Assembly: GCA_034509925.1 (NCBI GenBank)
Contig: CM067526.1
Span: forward strand, 10,769,629 to 10,833,628
Reading direction: 5' to 3'
Length of the DNA: 64,000 nucleotides
From: Hirudinaria manillensis
Taxonomy: Eukaryota > Annelida > Clitellata > Hirudinida > Hirudinidae
Numbering within the stretch: position 1 is the stretch's first letter; each line of letters starts with the position of its first letter. The notes beneath the pieces are model-generated. The model was not told the origin of the DNA. It searched no databases and was given only the letters and a program-made list of their open reading frames with translations. A program made the position numbers and the translations under genes. Below are positions 29,901-41,282 of the stretch, piece after piece.

Positions 29901-32520
29901 TCATGGAATCATCGATGCAGGGCTCCTAAAGGGCATTGCATCGTAATAGGGGGCGGGCGTAGAAGGCACCGGACCTGCGGGTGTGTACGTGGGCGACCAG
30001 AGGGGAGTTGCAATGGTTGGGGTGGACATCGTTGTCACCTGCGACATTTGTTGTTGTTGGAGCAGTTGCTGGTTGTAATTTTTAATTTTTTCGCTGAGGG
30101 AGTTGTGTAATGTTTTGATGAGACTGTCTTCCTGGAAAGCAAATCATTTTTATGAATTAATTAATTGGATAATTGAGAAATTAAAAAAAAAGTTGTTGAC
30201 AGACAACTTCTGCCTATAGAGCGTAGCCAACTATTTTGACACTTCAAACTGAAAGGTAGCCTGACCTTTTGTTTTAAAAATTATTTACAAATCAAATATA
30301 TCTCTCACCTGTACATTTGCAGCGAGTTGGTTCATTATGTCAGCAACCACTGCTTGGCTCATTTTTGGATGAACCCACCACAATAACCTCGTGATGTGTC
30401 GAACAATATTCTCGTTAGAGATAAACGGCTATGAAAATAATTTAAATATAAAATATAAAGGCATAAATTAGTCAAGTCCTGATGATGAAATGAACAAAGT
30501 TTACCAAGAAAAATTTATTGAAGACGGCCGTGCAAAATTCTGCGTTGGTGAAACTGTCTGACATCTCATTCAAGTTTGAGACTAGTTCATGTAAGATCAT
30601 GTCTGAGTAGACTGTGTCATAGTGACACTTGGAGAGGACTGGTAGAATTCTAATTATGCTCATTGGAAGGCCTTGTTTGGCAGTATAGATGGCATAATGT
30701 GCTAATATCATTGCACTGAGGTTATCTTCGACACAGACTTTTACTAAATGGGCAGGAACTGCATCTAACTGATAGGAAATTCATGTTAGAGTTAGATGAA
30801 TATTTAATGTGCAGACCATGATGAATAATCCAGCCATATGTCTTTACATTATTATTATCACAAAACATAATTAAAACTCACATCAGAGCTTTTTCCTGTG
30901 AGTGAAGCTATCTGATCATCAGCCATTAGAGATCCTATGCTTGGAAGAAGTCGAACAATCCAATTTGGATCCTGAAATTAGTGCTTGAATTATAACCAAT
31001 GTCAAACTGTGAAAATCAATCGGTGTGATGTTGAGAAATATTGCCACAGTAATTATTAATTAATTAATAGTCATTTATCACTATTAACTCTTTAAACAAG
31101 TGCCTAATTAAAACTTGCCAGTTTTGGCTCCTTGAAAACTCTGCTATCAATCATTTGCCAAGCTTTCATACCCATACTGAGCATCCTAATCAAGAGGATG
31201 ATGTCATCGCTGGTCTGCACAAAAATAAACAAATTGAGATAAAACACTTGCACCTTAACAACTTGAATAAGGTTACAACCCTGGGGTTCATCTCATTTGT
31301 TAAACAAATCTGCAAGTTTTTCAGAACTGAGATGCATATTGTGTGAATTGCTTGGGGGTCGCATAGGATCATGGATAAATCTCTTCGAAAACAAAAAAGG
31401 GTTACATTCTTAGGTTGCAATTCAAAATACTTTTGTTCATACCCCAATACACGCTCCTGAGACATTCTTATAGAATCGAGAAATCCCTGCAACTCTCTAG
31501 ATCTCTTGTTGTCGACAAACTTTTCCCTAATGCAGGCGTCCAGACACCACGCAAATTTGTGGCAAGAGTCAATGGAGAGGATATCCGAGACATCCTTATC
31601 GTGAAAACTCATTAGCAGCTCGGATCTCAGAGTGCAATAATGAGAATTGTGAGTCCGCAAAAAGAGGGTTCTCAAGAATTGCAATATCATTTCATAAAGT
31701 TGAGACTTCTTTCCTACCATCTTGACAAGCTTTTGAACCATTTCACTCTGTCTCCTCACTTTAGGTGGCATTTGAAAAAATACAGCTTGTTTAGATTCAG
31801 TGGAAAATAAACTGGACTCTTTGCTTTCTACGTAGCTGTAATGGAAAATTACATTAAATTTAAGCAAAATATTTTGCAAAAGTCATTCCAACTTAATACC
31901 TGTTTAGAATTGGAGACACCTCATCCCCAAAAAGAGACTGATCACCTTCCCATATTTGTTGTTTGACTTCCACAGAGGCCTCACTATAAAATACTTTATC
32001 ATTTGCAATTACTTGAAGGTGTTCTGCTTCTATTCTTGGAAGATGCTGCATGATGCTTAGCACTATTGGTCGAAGTTTCTGTAAAACAAGTCATCCAATC
32101 AGTTTGCTTTTTATTGCTTAAGGTAGGTGAACCTTACACTGTCTCCAATAACTGTCATAGACTTCACTAATAAATTATTAAGAAGTTGGACATTTTCATT
32201 CTTATCCAAATTAGAAGCAGTGTCCTTGATCCTGTTTATCATACATTCACGCATCTCTTCAAAAACAGACTGGTGAAACTCTAATCGACTGACTCCATGA
32301 AGATCTAAAATTGGTAAAGCTGGTTGCAGTGAGGGCAGAAGAATTCCATTGGCTAGCTAGAAATATTAAAAATAAATGCTGAGCTTTAAGAATTATCAGT
32401 CTAACTGTTAACCAATGTTACCTGGAAATCCTCAATAGCTGATAAAGTTTCATCGTTGGAAAACAATTCCCTGATATTCGAACGTCCCGGAAAAGCTGTT
32501 TCGCGAGAACCTGAGCTCAT
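29901..32520 (-). CDS. NELFB: Negative elongation factor subunit B (NELF-B/COBRA1), 597 residues
   Basis: Subunit of the NELF complex, which with DSIF holds RNA polymerase II in promoter-proximal pausing in the nucleus. Ten exons in transcript order: 32422-32520, 32138-32356, 31900-32078, 31443-31835, 31280-31382, 31119-31214, 30882-30971, 30505-30768, 30309-30428 and 29901-30131. The product is close to the human length (580) and collinear with it: NGILLPSLQPALPILDLHG, then VKQQIWEGDQSLFGDEVSP, LQFLRTLFLRTHN and CHKFAWCLDACIREKFVD. The C-terminal tail is Gln- and Pro-rich, as in human. The intron after exon 6 begins with GC rather than GT (CTG|GCAAGT); the usable GT nearby would break the phase. 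The start is the first ATG and gives MSSGSRETAFPGRSNIRELF. It converges with the collagen gene. Confidence 0.95.
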
Positions 32521-33602
32521 TATCAGTCGCTAAATTCCTATAAATAAATATCCTAAGTTTCTGTCGGCCGACCCAGAAGAATGTTTACAAATAAAAACAA
32601 CGTAATTGTCGACAGTCACATTTATGTGTCCATGGTGCGTATTTAAATTTAAATTTGCTTTACGTGTCTATGACCAAAAGTCAATCACTTCTTATTTTTT
32701 AACAGTGAAATATTTTATATTATACCGTTCGAAATTGACAGATCAGCACGGTCTCGACTCGCCTCATCATCTAACACAGCTTGCGAACTCGGCTAGATTC
32801 GATGATTTTCTCACGACGTGGTAATGATATTTGTTATTTCTAGCGGGTTTCAAATCTTCCTTAAATCAATTATTTGTCAATTTGAGAAGTCTCGTATATG
32901 CTTTTCAACATTTTCCAGGAATTGTCAAAGGGTGTTTGTTTCCATTTAAATTTTTAGTCAGGGTCGTATTTGGGAGAGGAGGCGAGGAGAACGATTGAAT
33001 ATAATCTATAGATGGCGGTTGCCCGCCCTTGATTATTGATGAAAAGCAAAAAAGGTCACCAGGCTGTCTAAGGGTTGGTTCGACTCTAGGAAAAACGAGA
33101 TGACGTCACGGTTTTTAGTCAAAGATGTTCCACATTTCTTTAATCCTCTCATGTTATCATACCGTCGTAACACATTTCTCGTTGGCTCCAAGTGGCTCCT
33201 AAAGACCTGAGTTTAGAGGGCAAATCCTTTAATGGCTCTTTCCCAGAGGAAAAAAGCTTGATGACCTCTCCTTAATCAATTTGGCTAGCATGGGGCCATC
33301 TTTTTCATCTCTCATTTCCATAAATTGCTTCCAATTTTGCATTCCTCAATAGTTTGTTGGTACGCTTTCCTCATCCCAGGCCAAAACTACGGCCCGTAGA
33401 GGCCCTCCTCCGGAGACTTTTTTGAATATGGAAAAACTTCATATATATTACATGTATTTTGTCCTTTAATTGCAAACTACTTTGTGACGCGGAGCCTCGT
33501 GAGGAAAGTGGCCTTTGCTATAGACATAACTAGTCATTTAACTTTTCTGAACCTAAAACTATTAGGAAAGAAAAATCTAGTTGTCTATATACCCATGAAT
33601 AG
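32521..33602. other. Upstream region of NELFB
   Basis: About 1.1 kb between the NELFB start and the hAT remnant, expected to hold the NELFB promoter. It contains a full palindromic CRE-like site TGACGTCA at 33101-33108, some 580 bp upstream of the NELFB start codon. A TTGGTTCGACTCTAGG stretch near 33068 resembles a tRNA B box but has no A box or fold around it. No coding frame is supported. Confidence 0.4.
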
Positions 33603-34110
33603 GTCTTCAGATTCAAACTTGCTTTGTTTTTGAAACAAGCACATGCCAAGAACTTGGCACACTTTCAGCAATGCAAATTCTTCAAGGCTGAAACAGTTGA
33701 ATCTCCCACGTCACTTGCATGCATGATCATCAAAGAGCTCCAGCAGCAGTTTCAGGAGCGGTTCTCTGACTTGGATTCAAAGGTAAAAGAACTGAGACTG
33801 TTCCAAAACCTATTTGAAGCAAATGTGGCAAGTCGCCCTGATGAACTGCAACTGGAGGTCATTGAGTTGCAACCAAATGACCTCCTTGGGGACAAGTTCA
33901 AAGAAGGGCTGGTGGGCCTGTACCAGTTTTTGCCCAAGGAAGAATTTCCAACTGTGAAAGCGTTTGCATCAAGATATCTTTCAATCTTTGGAACAAACGT
34001 TTTCAAGAATTAAATATGTGAAGAACAGTTTGAGGACAAATCTGTCAGATGAAAATCTCGAGACACGAGTTGATATTAGGGTCATCAAATCTAAAGCCAG
34101 AAATGTCTGC
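33603..34110 (+). pseudogene. Broken hAT-superfamily transposase remnant (C-terminal region)
   Basis: The translation matches the C-terminal part of hAT transposases of the GTF2IRD2/ZBED-related type: an upstream piece containing NLAHFQQCKFF, then IIKELQQQFQERFSDL, VIELQPNDLLGDKF and FASRYLSIFG in one frame. The hAT dimerisation motif continues as EQTFSRIKYVKNSLRTNLSD in another frame. The jump falls near 33990, where a few residues of the usual motif are missing, so a small deletion caused the frameshift. There is no start codon and an in-frame stop lies just upstream near 33605, so this is a 5'-truncated dead copy. I saw no terminal inverted repeats. The catalytic N-terminal half and BED zinc finger are absent. 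Confidence 0.8.
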
Positions 34111-34762
34111 TATTTTTGGCATCCAGGAAACAATTACGTCATTTTCACTAATAATTACATAATACTGAATAAAATAATTATAGTAACATCTATAATTAAT
34201 AAACAAACAATTAAAGACGACATCCATGCCTTAATTCGCTTTAGTTTGGCCTCGCGTGTGTATTTGGTCACGCGCAGCTGTTTGGTAGTCAATCCGGCCA
34301 TCGGGCTAAATATAGGCGTCCAAATTTCGTGATTTCCATGGCGGTCAAGAAAACTACGTTCAGTCAACTTTTAATCAGCGTTTATTGATGACTCTCTGAC
34401 TTTACAATATCAGTCACGGCAGTTAACCTGTTATTATCTTGCAATATGTATAGCAAGCTCTTACTCCACTATTCATCAGCCAAATCCCCAATTTCAGCAC
34501 AACCATTACTCATTCAAACAAATTTATTCATTCCACTTCTACTACTTCTGCCACAGAGTTGGAAGTGAATTTAATAATGATTTTGGGGGGCATTGTTTTA
34601 TTCAATTTAAAATTTATCCAATTTAAAATAGAAATTTAAAAGCATTACAATTCACAGGAATAAAGGAATTACCTAGCATTTTCTAAACTAAAAAATTTCC
34701 AATAGGAATGTGAAAAACCTTAAATGAGAGGTTAATAAACTCAATTAAACTAAAATGTTCGC
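34111..34762. other. Region between the hAT remnant and the SLC35B1 stop
   Basis: 650 bp of AT-rich DNA containing the SLC35B1 3' UTR. Several minus-strand AATAAA hexamers (for example plus-strand TTTATT near 34523 and 34595) could serve as its poly(A) signal. Nothing else is recognisable. Confidence 0.45.
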
Positions 34763-37700
34763 TCAGGCTTTATTGATGACTTTGGTCTCTTTGCCATAAG
34801 CACTATCTAGAGCCAGTCCTGTGAAAACAAGAAGAGTTCCTGACCATTGGAGAGAGGACATTGCATGTCCAAAGATGAAGACTGAAGCTAGGATGGTGAA
34901 GAATTTGCGTGTTGTGGTGATGATACTGCATGGCAGAGGTCCAAAGTTTGTAATAGTCATGAAGATAAAGTTCTGCAGATAAACACACATGTAATAGATA
35001 AATGTCAATAATTTTGCTAATTATACAATTTGTCCCAAATTATTATTATTGTTATTATTATTATTCTCTTATTGTTATTATTACTATTATTATTATTATT
35101 ATTATTATTATTAGTGTCATTACAGTATATTAACTAAAAGAAATGTTTAAACAAATATATCTGGCCAGTTGAAAAAGGAAATGTATTTAATCATGATAAA
35201 CCTAATTTTGTAATGAATAATATTCAAATAATTAACATCATTAAATTAATCATGTACTTGTAACTCTGATTGTAACTGTGATAGCTTTTGCTTACACACA
35301 TTATATTTCGAAGTTATATTTCATTTTTAGCATCTGTACCTGTCCTATGGCACTGCAGAGAGAAAATAGAAGTAGCTGAACCAAAACCCAAGGAAATCTT
35401 TGACAGAAATTCACAAAAGCAAACAGTTCTCCAGTCAGAATTAATCCTGGAAATATGACCAATAACACGATTTTTAATCACACCAACAATGTGAATCCCC
35501 TTTGAAATGCCTGACATTGAAACCAACAAATTCCTTTAAAACAAACCAATGGCAAGATATAGGGAAGACCACAAGTTCATAAGCAACATCATTCTGTGTG
35601 TCTGGGACCTGTATTGAGCTCTGATTTTATCCTGTGTTCCTCCAGTTATTCCATCCATAAGAAGTGACAACAGCTGCAATTAATCATTTTTACCATTATT
35701 TACTTAATTTTTTACTTAAACTTCAACTAAAACTAGGTTTTATATGTAAAAGTCATACTTGCTTTTCAAAGATTTACATTAACAAAATTAATTATCTTAA
35801 ATAAAACACAGATATGCACTTGAAAATCAAGTAATGTTATATTATGTAATATTATGGCAAGTTGCTTTGAAAGACCTTGCAATGCCAGTGGACACAAACA
35901 TACAAAGCAACAACGCAGGCAGGTCAGGGAACAAAAGCAAAATCGGGCTCTGAAGGCATGAGTCACTTCTGTAAAGCCACTCATCAATTTAAATTGAAAC
36001 GAACCAGAAGAAGTTCTCCTCTCCCAACAGCAAATGACGATCCTAAAGGTTGACTTGTGAGAGCTTTTTGGGGTTTATACATGAAGAGGGCAACCCCAAT
36101 GACAATCATGAAAACGTAGAGATACTTTCTCAGTGGATAACTCTTCCTTGCCAAAACAACTCCTAGAATCATCACTGGGATGGGCTTCACGGACTTTCCC
36201 AAAACCTAACCAAACGATATGTTATTAACATTTCATAAGATAACCGTGCTACTAGTTACTAGATTAGAATTTTGCTTGGTGCAACAAATACAAACCTGAG
36301 TGGGATAGCTGATGAACCTGAGGGCTTCATTACTGGCCAACATGGCCGCCACGTAAGAGAACGACATTATCATGTAGAGACGCTGTGGCGCAGTGTCACT
36401 TCCCGAGTTTGATAGGGTGAGGGCTGGACGATAAAGACGATGTTAACGTTAACATTCTGTTTAAAACGAGGCTGGAGAAATTCCTTACATCATAACATCT
36501 CTGTATAATTGTCAAAGTTGACGAAACATTAAAATTCCCACAACTATGGTGACAAATAATCAAAGCGGACAGAAATAAATAGCATGGCGACTAAAGTCAA
36601 TCAGAACGTAAATCCGGAACGACACAAAAATAGTCCGGCGTCAAATCTCCCAGGGTGGTTATGATAGCTACACTGGACCCATGAACAAACTGAGTTATAA
36701 AGGCATACAACTCTTTGATACAACGCAGTTATTTCACAGGTCAAGTTGAACCGTTCTATTTCTAGCGAGGACGACTTTACAAGCGTCGTATGGGCATTCG
36801 ATTCCGGCTAAGAAATAAATCCGACTGCTAAAATCGACACAAAAACAAACTCGTGGTTAATCATTATGGAAATCCGATATCATGGAGTCTAACAGTAGCT
36901 CTCCAAAAGAAAAAGGCGGACGCGTGGGTTCAGAAAATATTCGGTTCAGTGAGATCCAGCCGTGTTATCAATTTGGTAGTGTGGTCTGACTGAGTTATGA
37001 ACACTTGAGACACACAACCCAGCCACAGCCATCACCACCACGTTGATATAGCCATCCCCGACTATCATCGTCGTCGTCATCATCATCGCGAACATCATCA
37101 TCACCATCATTATCTATAAAGTTCGGCTGATACAGGCAGCCAATTAATATTAAATAAACTTCCTGTCGAAATAACATTCATTCATCCTCGAATAAGTCCA
37201 TTAAATTTCTCGAGGAAATAAAAAATAATATTTAAAAATGGCTACGAGTGAACGACTACAAAGTTATTAAAACTCCAAAGAAAGAGAGAACCGATCCTTA
37301 AGAAGTTCGCGTACGTAAAGAAAAACAGATGGCATGCTCAGATCATCAATAACTTTCACATTGAGTGGACTATTTAAACATTAATTGATCCTAAATGCAC
37401 AAATACGTTATGGATGTATTAAGTTAAAAAAATAATAATAAAAACCACCTCCTTTGGCAAATATGGCGTTGATGACGCACTGGAAAAAGACCAGAGCCAT
37501 CATGAAGGTGAATCTTTCCTTCTCCTCGCCATATTCTGACTTGGTTCTGAAATTTCAATAAAACATAATTATATCATAAACATACTTAAAACGTAAATAT
37601 ATCATAGTCAGCTATTCATATTTTTTTTGAAATAACCAGGAATATAAAACCTGAGCTATTCGGAGACCTACGTTTAAAAACTAAACGAAAGAAATTACTA

Positions 37701-40700
37701 AAAAAAATGCATAGCGATCTCTTTATAAATTTTCTGCAATAATTTTCCGCATAAATTAACGAACGCAAATCTTTAAAACACTCGAGAAGGGCAGAGGGCA
37801 TTCAAAGACAAACATTACTGAACCAATAAAGTGGCGGTCGAGGTAATCCCCAGGCCAGGCCACCAGCATTTTTACAAACCCGCCGGCCAAAGGTGAGGCG
37901 GTAAGAAGGTAACAAAGTCGATGGCAAAGTGTTTATTGAATGTCTATTTATTTTGTCGCTTAAAAGCTTCACGACTCAACATCCTGAAAGAGGCGAGCCA
38001 AAACAAATATTCGAGCCTGGACCAAGAGAGACTGAGTAAGCCGCACAATTAAGAAAGAGGATGCACGCTGACTTCCAGACAGGATGTTAAGCTACTCTAA
38101 AGAAAAGTTGCAAACATTCCTTTCCTTCGAGCAACTGAAATCTGAACTTCAGTCGTTCGAAATGCTTTAATCGTATGCTTTAACTAAATATAATTGAAGA
38201 TTTATGGTCGGTGCGGATCGAAATGATCTATCGAAGACTTCAATGTTGGGCCTCATTTTTCCGAGGTTCATGAGGTCATCCACGATACGGTAAAAAATTT
38301 TTCCAAAAACAGAAAAGCATCACACAGCCCACAACGGGCTTCGGCTCCCTCTTCGGTCCTTCCGTTAGCTTAAGAAACTACGAAGAGCGTGTGAACAAAC
38401 TTCCAAACATTTCTAAGATGAATTTAATCAGACGAAAAATTGAAAACAAACCCAATCCATCGTAGACTATGAAACTCGAGAAGTTAGGAAAGAATGTCTA
38501 CCGCCAGCTCGATTTCTTGAGAGGGTCTCCGCGCTACTGGCAGAGCAGAAGTTTTGACCGCTATTTATTAGCAGCTCAGAAAAGGTCCTATCATAATTGC
38601 TGTCAAATCCCTACAGCAGCCCGAAAACGTACGCATATGGAACAGCTAATTAGATAAAGGCCGAGAAGTTTGGCATGTTTCGATAAGAAATGACATTAAA
38701 CACCTACTTGTCTCAGTTTGCCATCCAGCGAAATCATCACGTTCGCACAATTAATGACATGTCGTTTGACAATAATTTATTAATAATAAATAATTTCCAA
38801 ACGGTGATAACATAAAGAGGGCGTGGCCATGAGATCATGTGATGTCAAAAAGTTAAATATTAAGTAGAATAATTAGCAGATTAGGACTGAAAACGGCAAG
38901 TTTTGGACAGCTGGCCCATTGCCTATTAACAGGATCTTGACTCGAGCGAGCTTCCAACATCCTGCTTTTAATTGTGCTGTCATCAGCATCAGTCATACCA
39001 GTTTAAAAAAAAATATTTTTTCACGAAATCCTAACATTATTCTTCAACTTTTATTATATGTTATTTTATTTTTATTAGATGATGTAAAATAGAGGGATGG
39101 AGCTGAGAGGAACTTCTGTCTTAGGGATGGGGAAGTGTTTGTGAGGAATCATCATCGTGGCAATCGGTCGGATGAGTCTAATTGCTCAGAGAGACGCTGG
39201 GAAATTTCTGATAAGTTGGAGAGCAGCCATTATGCTACTGCTAGATAGAAACAGGATTTTAAAGTTGACAAGTGTTTATATATTGGGCAATTATTTGTAT
39301 CCTGCTTTTTAATTTATCCTATCAGTCTGACTAGAACAAATGATTTGGTCGGAACCTAGATGGCTCAGCACCCCAGTAGCAAGATCTGCACCGAAGAATT
39401 CAACATGGGTTATTAATCACTTCACATGTAATCTTATAAAATAAACAAAATAGAAATCATGGCAAACACTATCACAGGCAATCATTAAGTGGAAATAGTT
39501 TACTTGCTGACCCAAACAAACCTAAATATTGATGAATTTTAGGACTGACAAAGAACTTTATAAAGATATTTTTAAGCCTAGGCACTTAAAATGATGGTCC
39601 GGCCACAAAGCTATGGCATCTTGAAACTAGGGCACTCATGACTACTTCCTACCTAAGAAAACAACCTATAACTGCCAAGAATTCAAACTAAAGTTGATAA
39701 ACTTCAATAAGGAACAAGTAAATGAAAATAAAGTTATTCTAACAATATTAAAATATATAACTATATTCAAATATATAACTACATTCAAATATATAATAAT
39801 ATTCAAATATATAACAATATTCAAATATATAACTATGTATTAAAATATATAACTACATTCAAATATATAATAATATTCAAATATATAATAATATTGAAAT
39901 ATATAACTATATTCAAATATATAACTATATTCAACCAGTATAGCAGCTCATAATTTATTTGCAATTATTTTCTTTTCTTTGCTTCGTGTCCAACATCATC
40001 ACAGCAAGTATATTTGAAATTTCAACATCTCACAAAGATTTTCAAGTTGCCATAAAAGTATTTTATTGATGATTGAGAGAAACAAACAAATAAATAAATA
40101 AATAAATAAATAAACCCAAAAATAAAGAACTACAGAAAAAAAACCATTTTTCTAGCAAAAGCATTTCTTGAGTCCATGAAATATTTTTCTGCTGCTTATC
40201 TCCCAAACATTACGACCACTTTTCCCCTGATGACTGTACTAATTACTTTCACAAAAAATACTTTTATAAAAATTCACATTCATGTTTTTCATATTTCATG
40301 AGACATAATAATAATCATAAGCTAATTATAATTAAGTATTATTATTATTATTTTGTGTTAAATGTTATTAATCCTGAATTGTCTTCAGGTCAACTTAAAG
40401 ACTTACAACTTAAAGTCAAAATACTTTTAGGTTGCTAGCCAGGATATAAGCAGTTGAAAGCCCACAAGAATTTTCTTAGCTGTTTTCTCATCTTTCAAAA
40501 ATGCTTTAATAATCGGGAATGTTTTTGAAAAAACTCAATAATCATCACATTACGCAAATGGGCCGAGATGATAATATTTATTAAGATTTATATGAATGCG
40601 TTGAATTATATTAAATATTCATATAAAGTTTATTTTAAAGTAATGAGCGTGCTGCTAAAATTAAAACTTTATTAATAATACATCAGTAACGCAGTTTAGT

Positions 40701-41282
40701 CACAGGTAAAAGCAGGCTAACAATTATTATTTTAGCTGATTCAAGAATTATATCAATAGTAACTTATAGTTAATGTTTAAAAATAATCTCCAAGCAACTT
40801 AGGATCTTTGGATCCCCCCACAAAATATTATAAAGAAGATTGGCATAAACATAAGGGTGTATACAGTAAACAATTGGAAAGTATGAGGACAATAAATAAA
40901 AAATAACAAGATCAGCCTGCGTACTACCATTAGTACCTACCTAGATTAACTTTTACATTATGAAAAGTCTGAGGAAAAGAATCATCTGGGAGCCACATTT
41001 ACAAAAACTGAGGTTTTTACATTTATTAACACTAAATTATCCTGATTGTCTGTATTTCTGAATGTCTAAAATCTCAAATTTAAAAGTGGTGATCGGTAAG
41101 AAGGCAAACAATTATACTCACATGTTTTCCTGCAGAAATCCGAAGATAAAGTAGGACACAAAAATGCCGAGGAAGCATACAACAAAGGTACGTCTTCTTC
41201 CAAGAGCAAACCTACCATGTTTATTTTTTTCTGATATTTGATGTTCAACGTTATGCCCCATTTCGCTGTTTACGTGAGACAT
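34763..41282 (-). CDS. SLC35B1: Solute carrier family 35 member B1 (ER nucleotide transporter), 343 residues
   Basis: Multi-pass nucleotide transporter of the ER, first described as UDP-galactose transporter-related (HUT1 in yeast) and later in human as an ATP/ADP exchanger feeding ER chaperones. Seven exons in transcript order: 41122-41282, 37449-37546, 36296-36423, 36005-36205, 35547-35673, 35340-35446 and 34763-34972. Clear family matches: [18 protein letters not shown] (first membrane segment), [57 protein letters not shown] and [19 protein letters not shown] in the last exon. The hydrophobic pattern fits the ten-helix fold of drug/metabolite transporters. The C-terminus (KVINKA) lacks the near-terminal Lys-Lys pair seen in the human protein. 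Intron 1 is 3.6 kb, whereas introns 3 and 5 are 90-100 bp. Confidence 0.96.
35041..35112. repeat. (ATT)n microsatellite
   Basis: Imperfect trinucleotide repeat with interruptions GTT, CTC and ACT, in the last intron of SLC35B1 (34973-35339). Confidence 0.9.
37062..37111. repeat. (CAT/CGT)n low-complexity tract
   Basis: Short run of ATC, CGT and CAT triplets in intron 2 of SLC35B1 (36424-37448). It creates an Asp-rich minus-strand frame that is not a gene. Confidence 0.85.
39750..39934. repeat. 18-bp AT-rich tandem minisatellite
   Basis: About ten copies of a unit near ATTCAAATATATAACTAT, varying mainly at the positions after ATATAA. It lies in the 3.6 kb first intron of SLC35B1 (37547-41121). 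Confidence 0.9.
40085..40114. repeat. (AAAT)n microsatellite
   Basis: Seven to eight tetranucleotide copies in intron 1 of SLC35B1. Confidence 0.9.

Noticed and set aside
33060..33090. tRNA-like B box (GGTTCGACTC)
   Set aside because: No A box at the right distance and no cloverleaf can be drawn around it.
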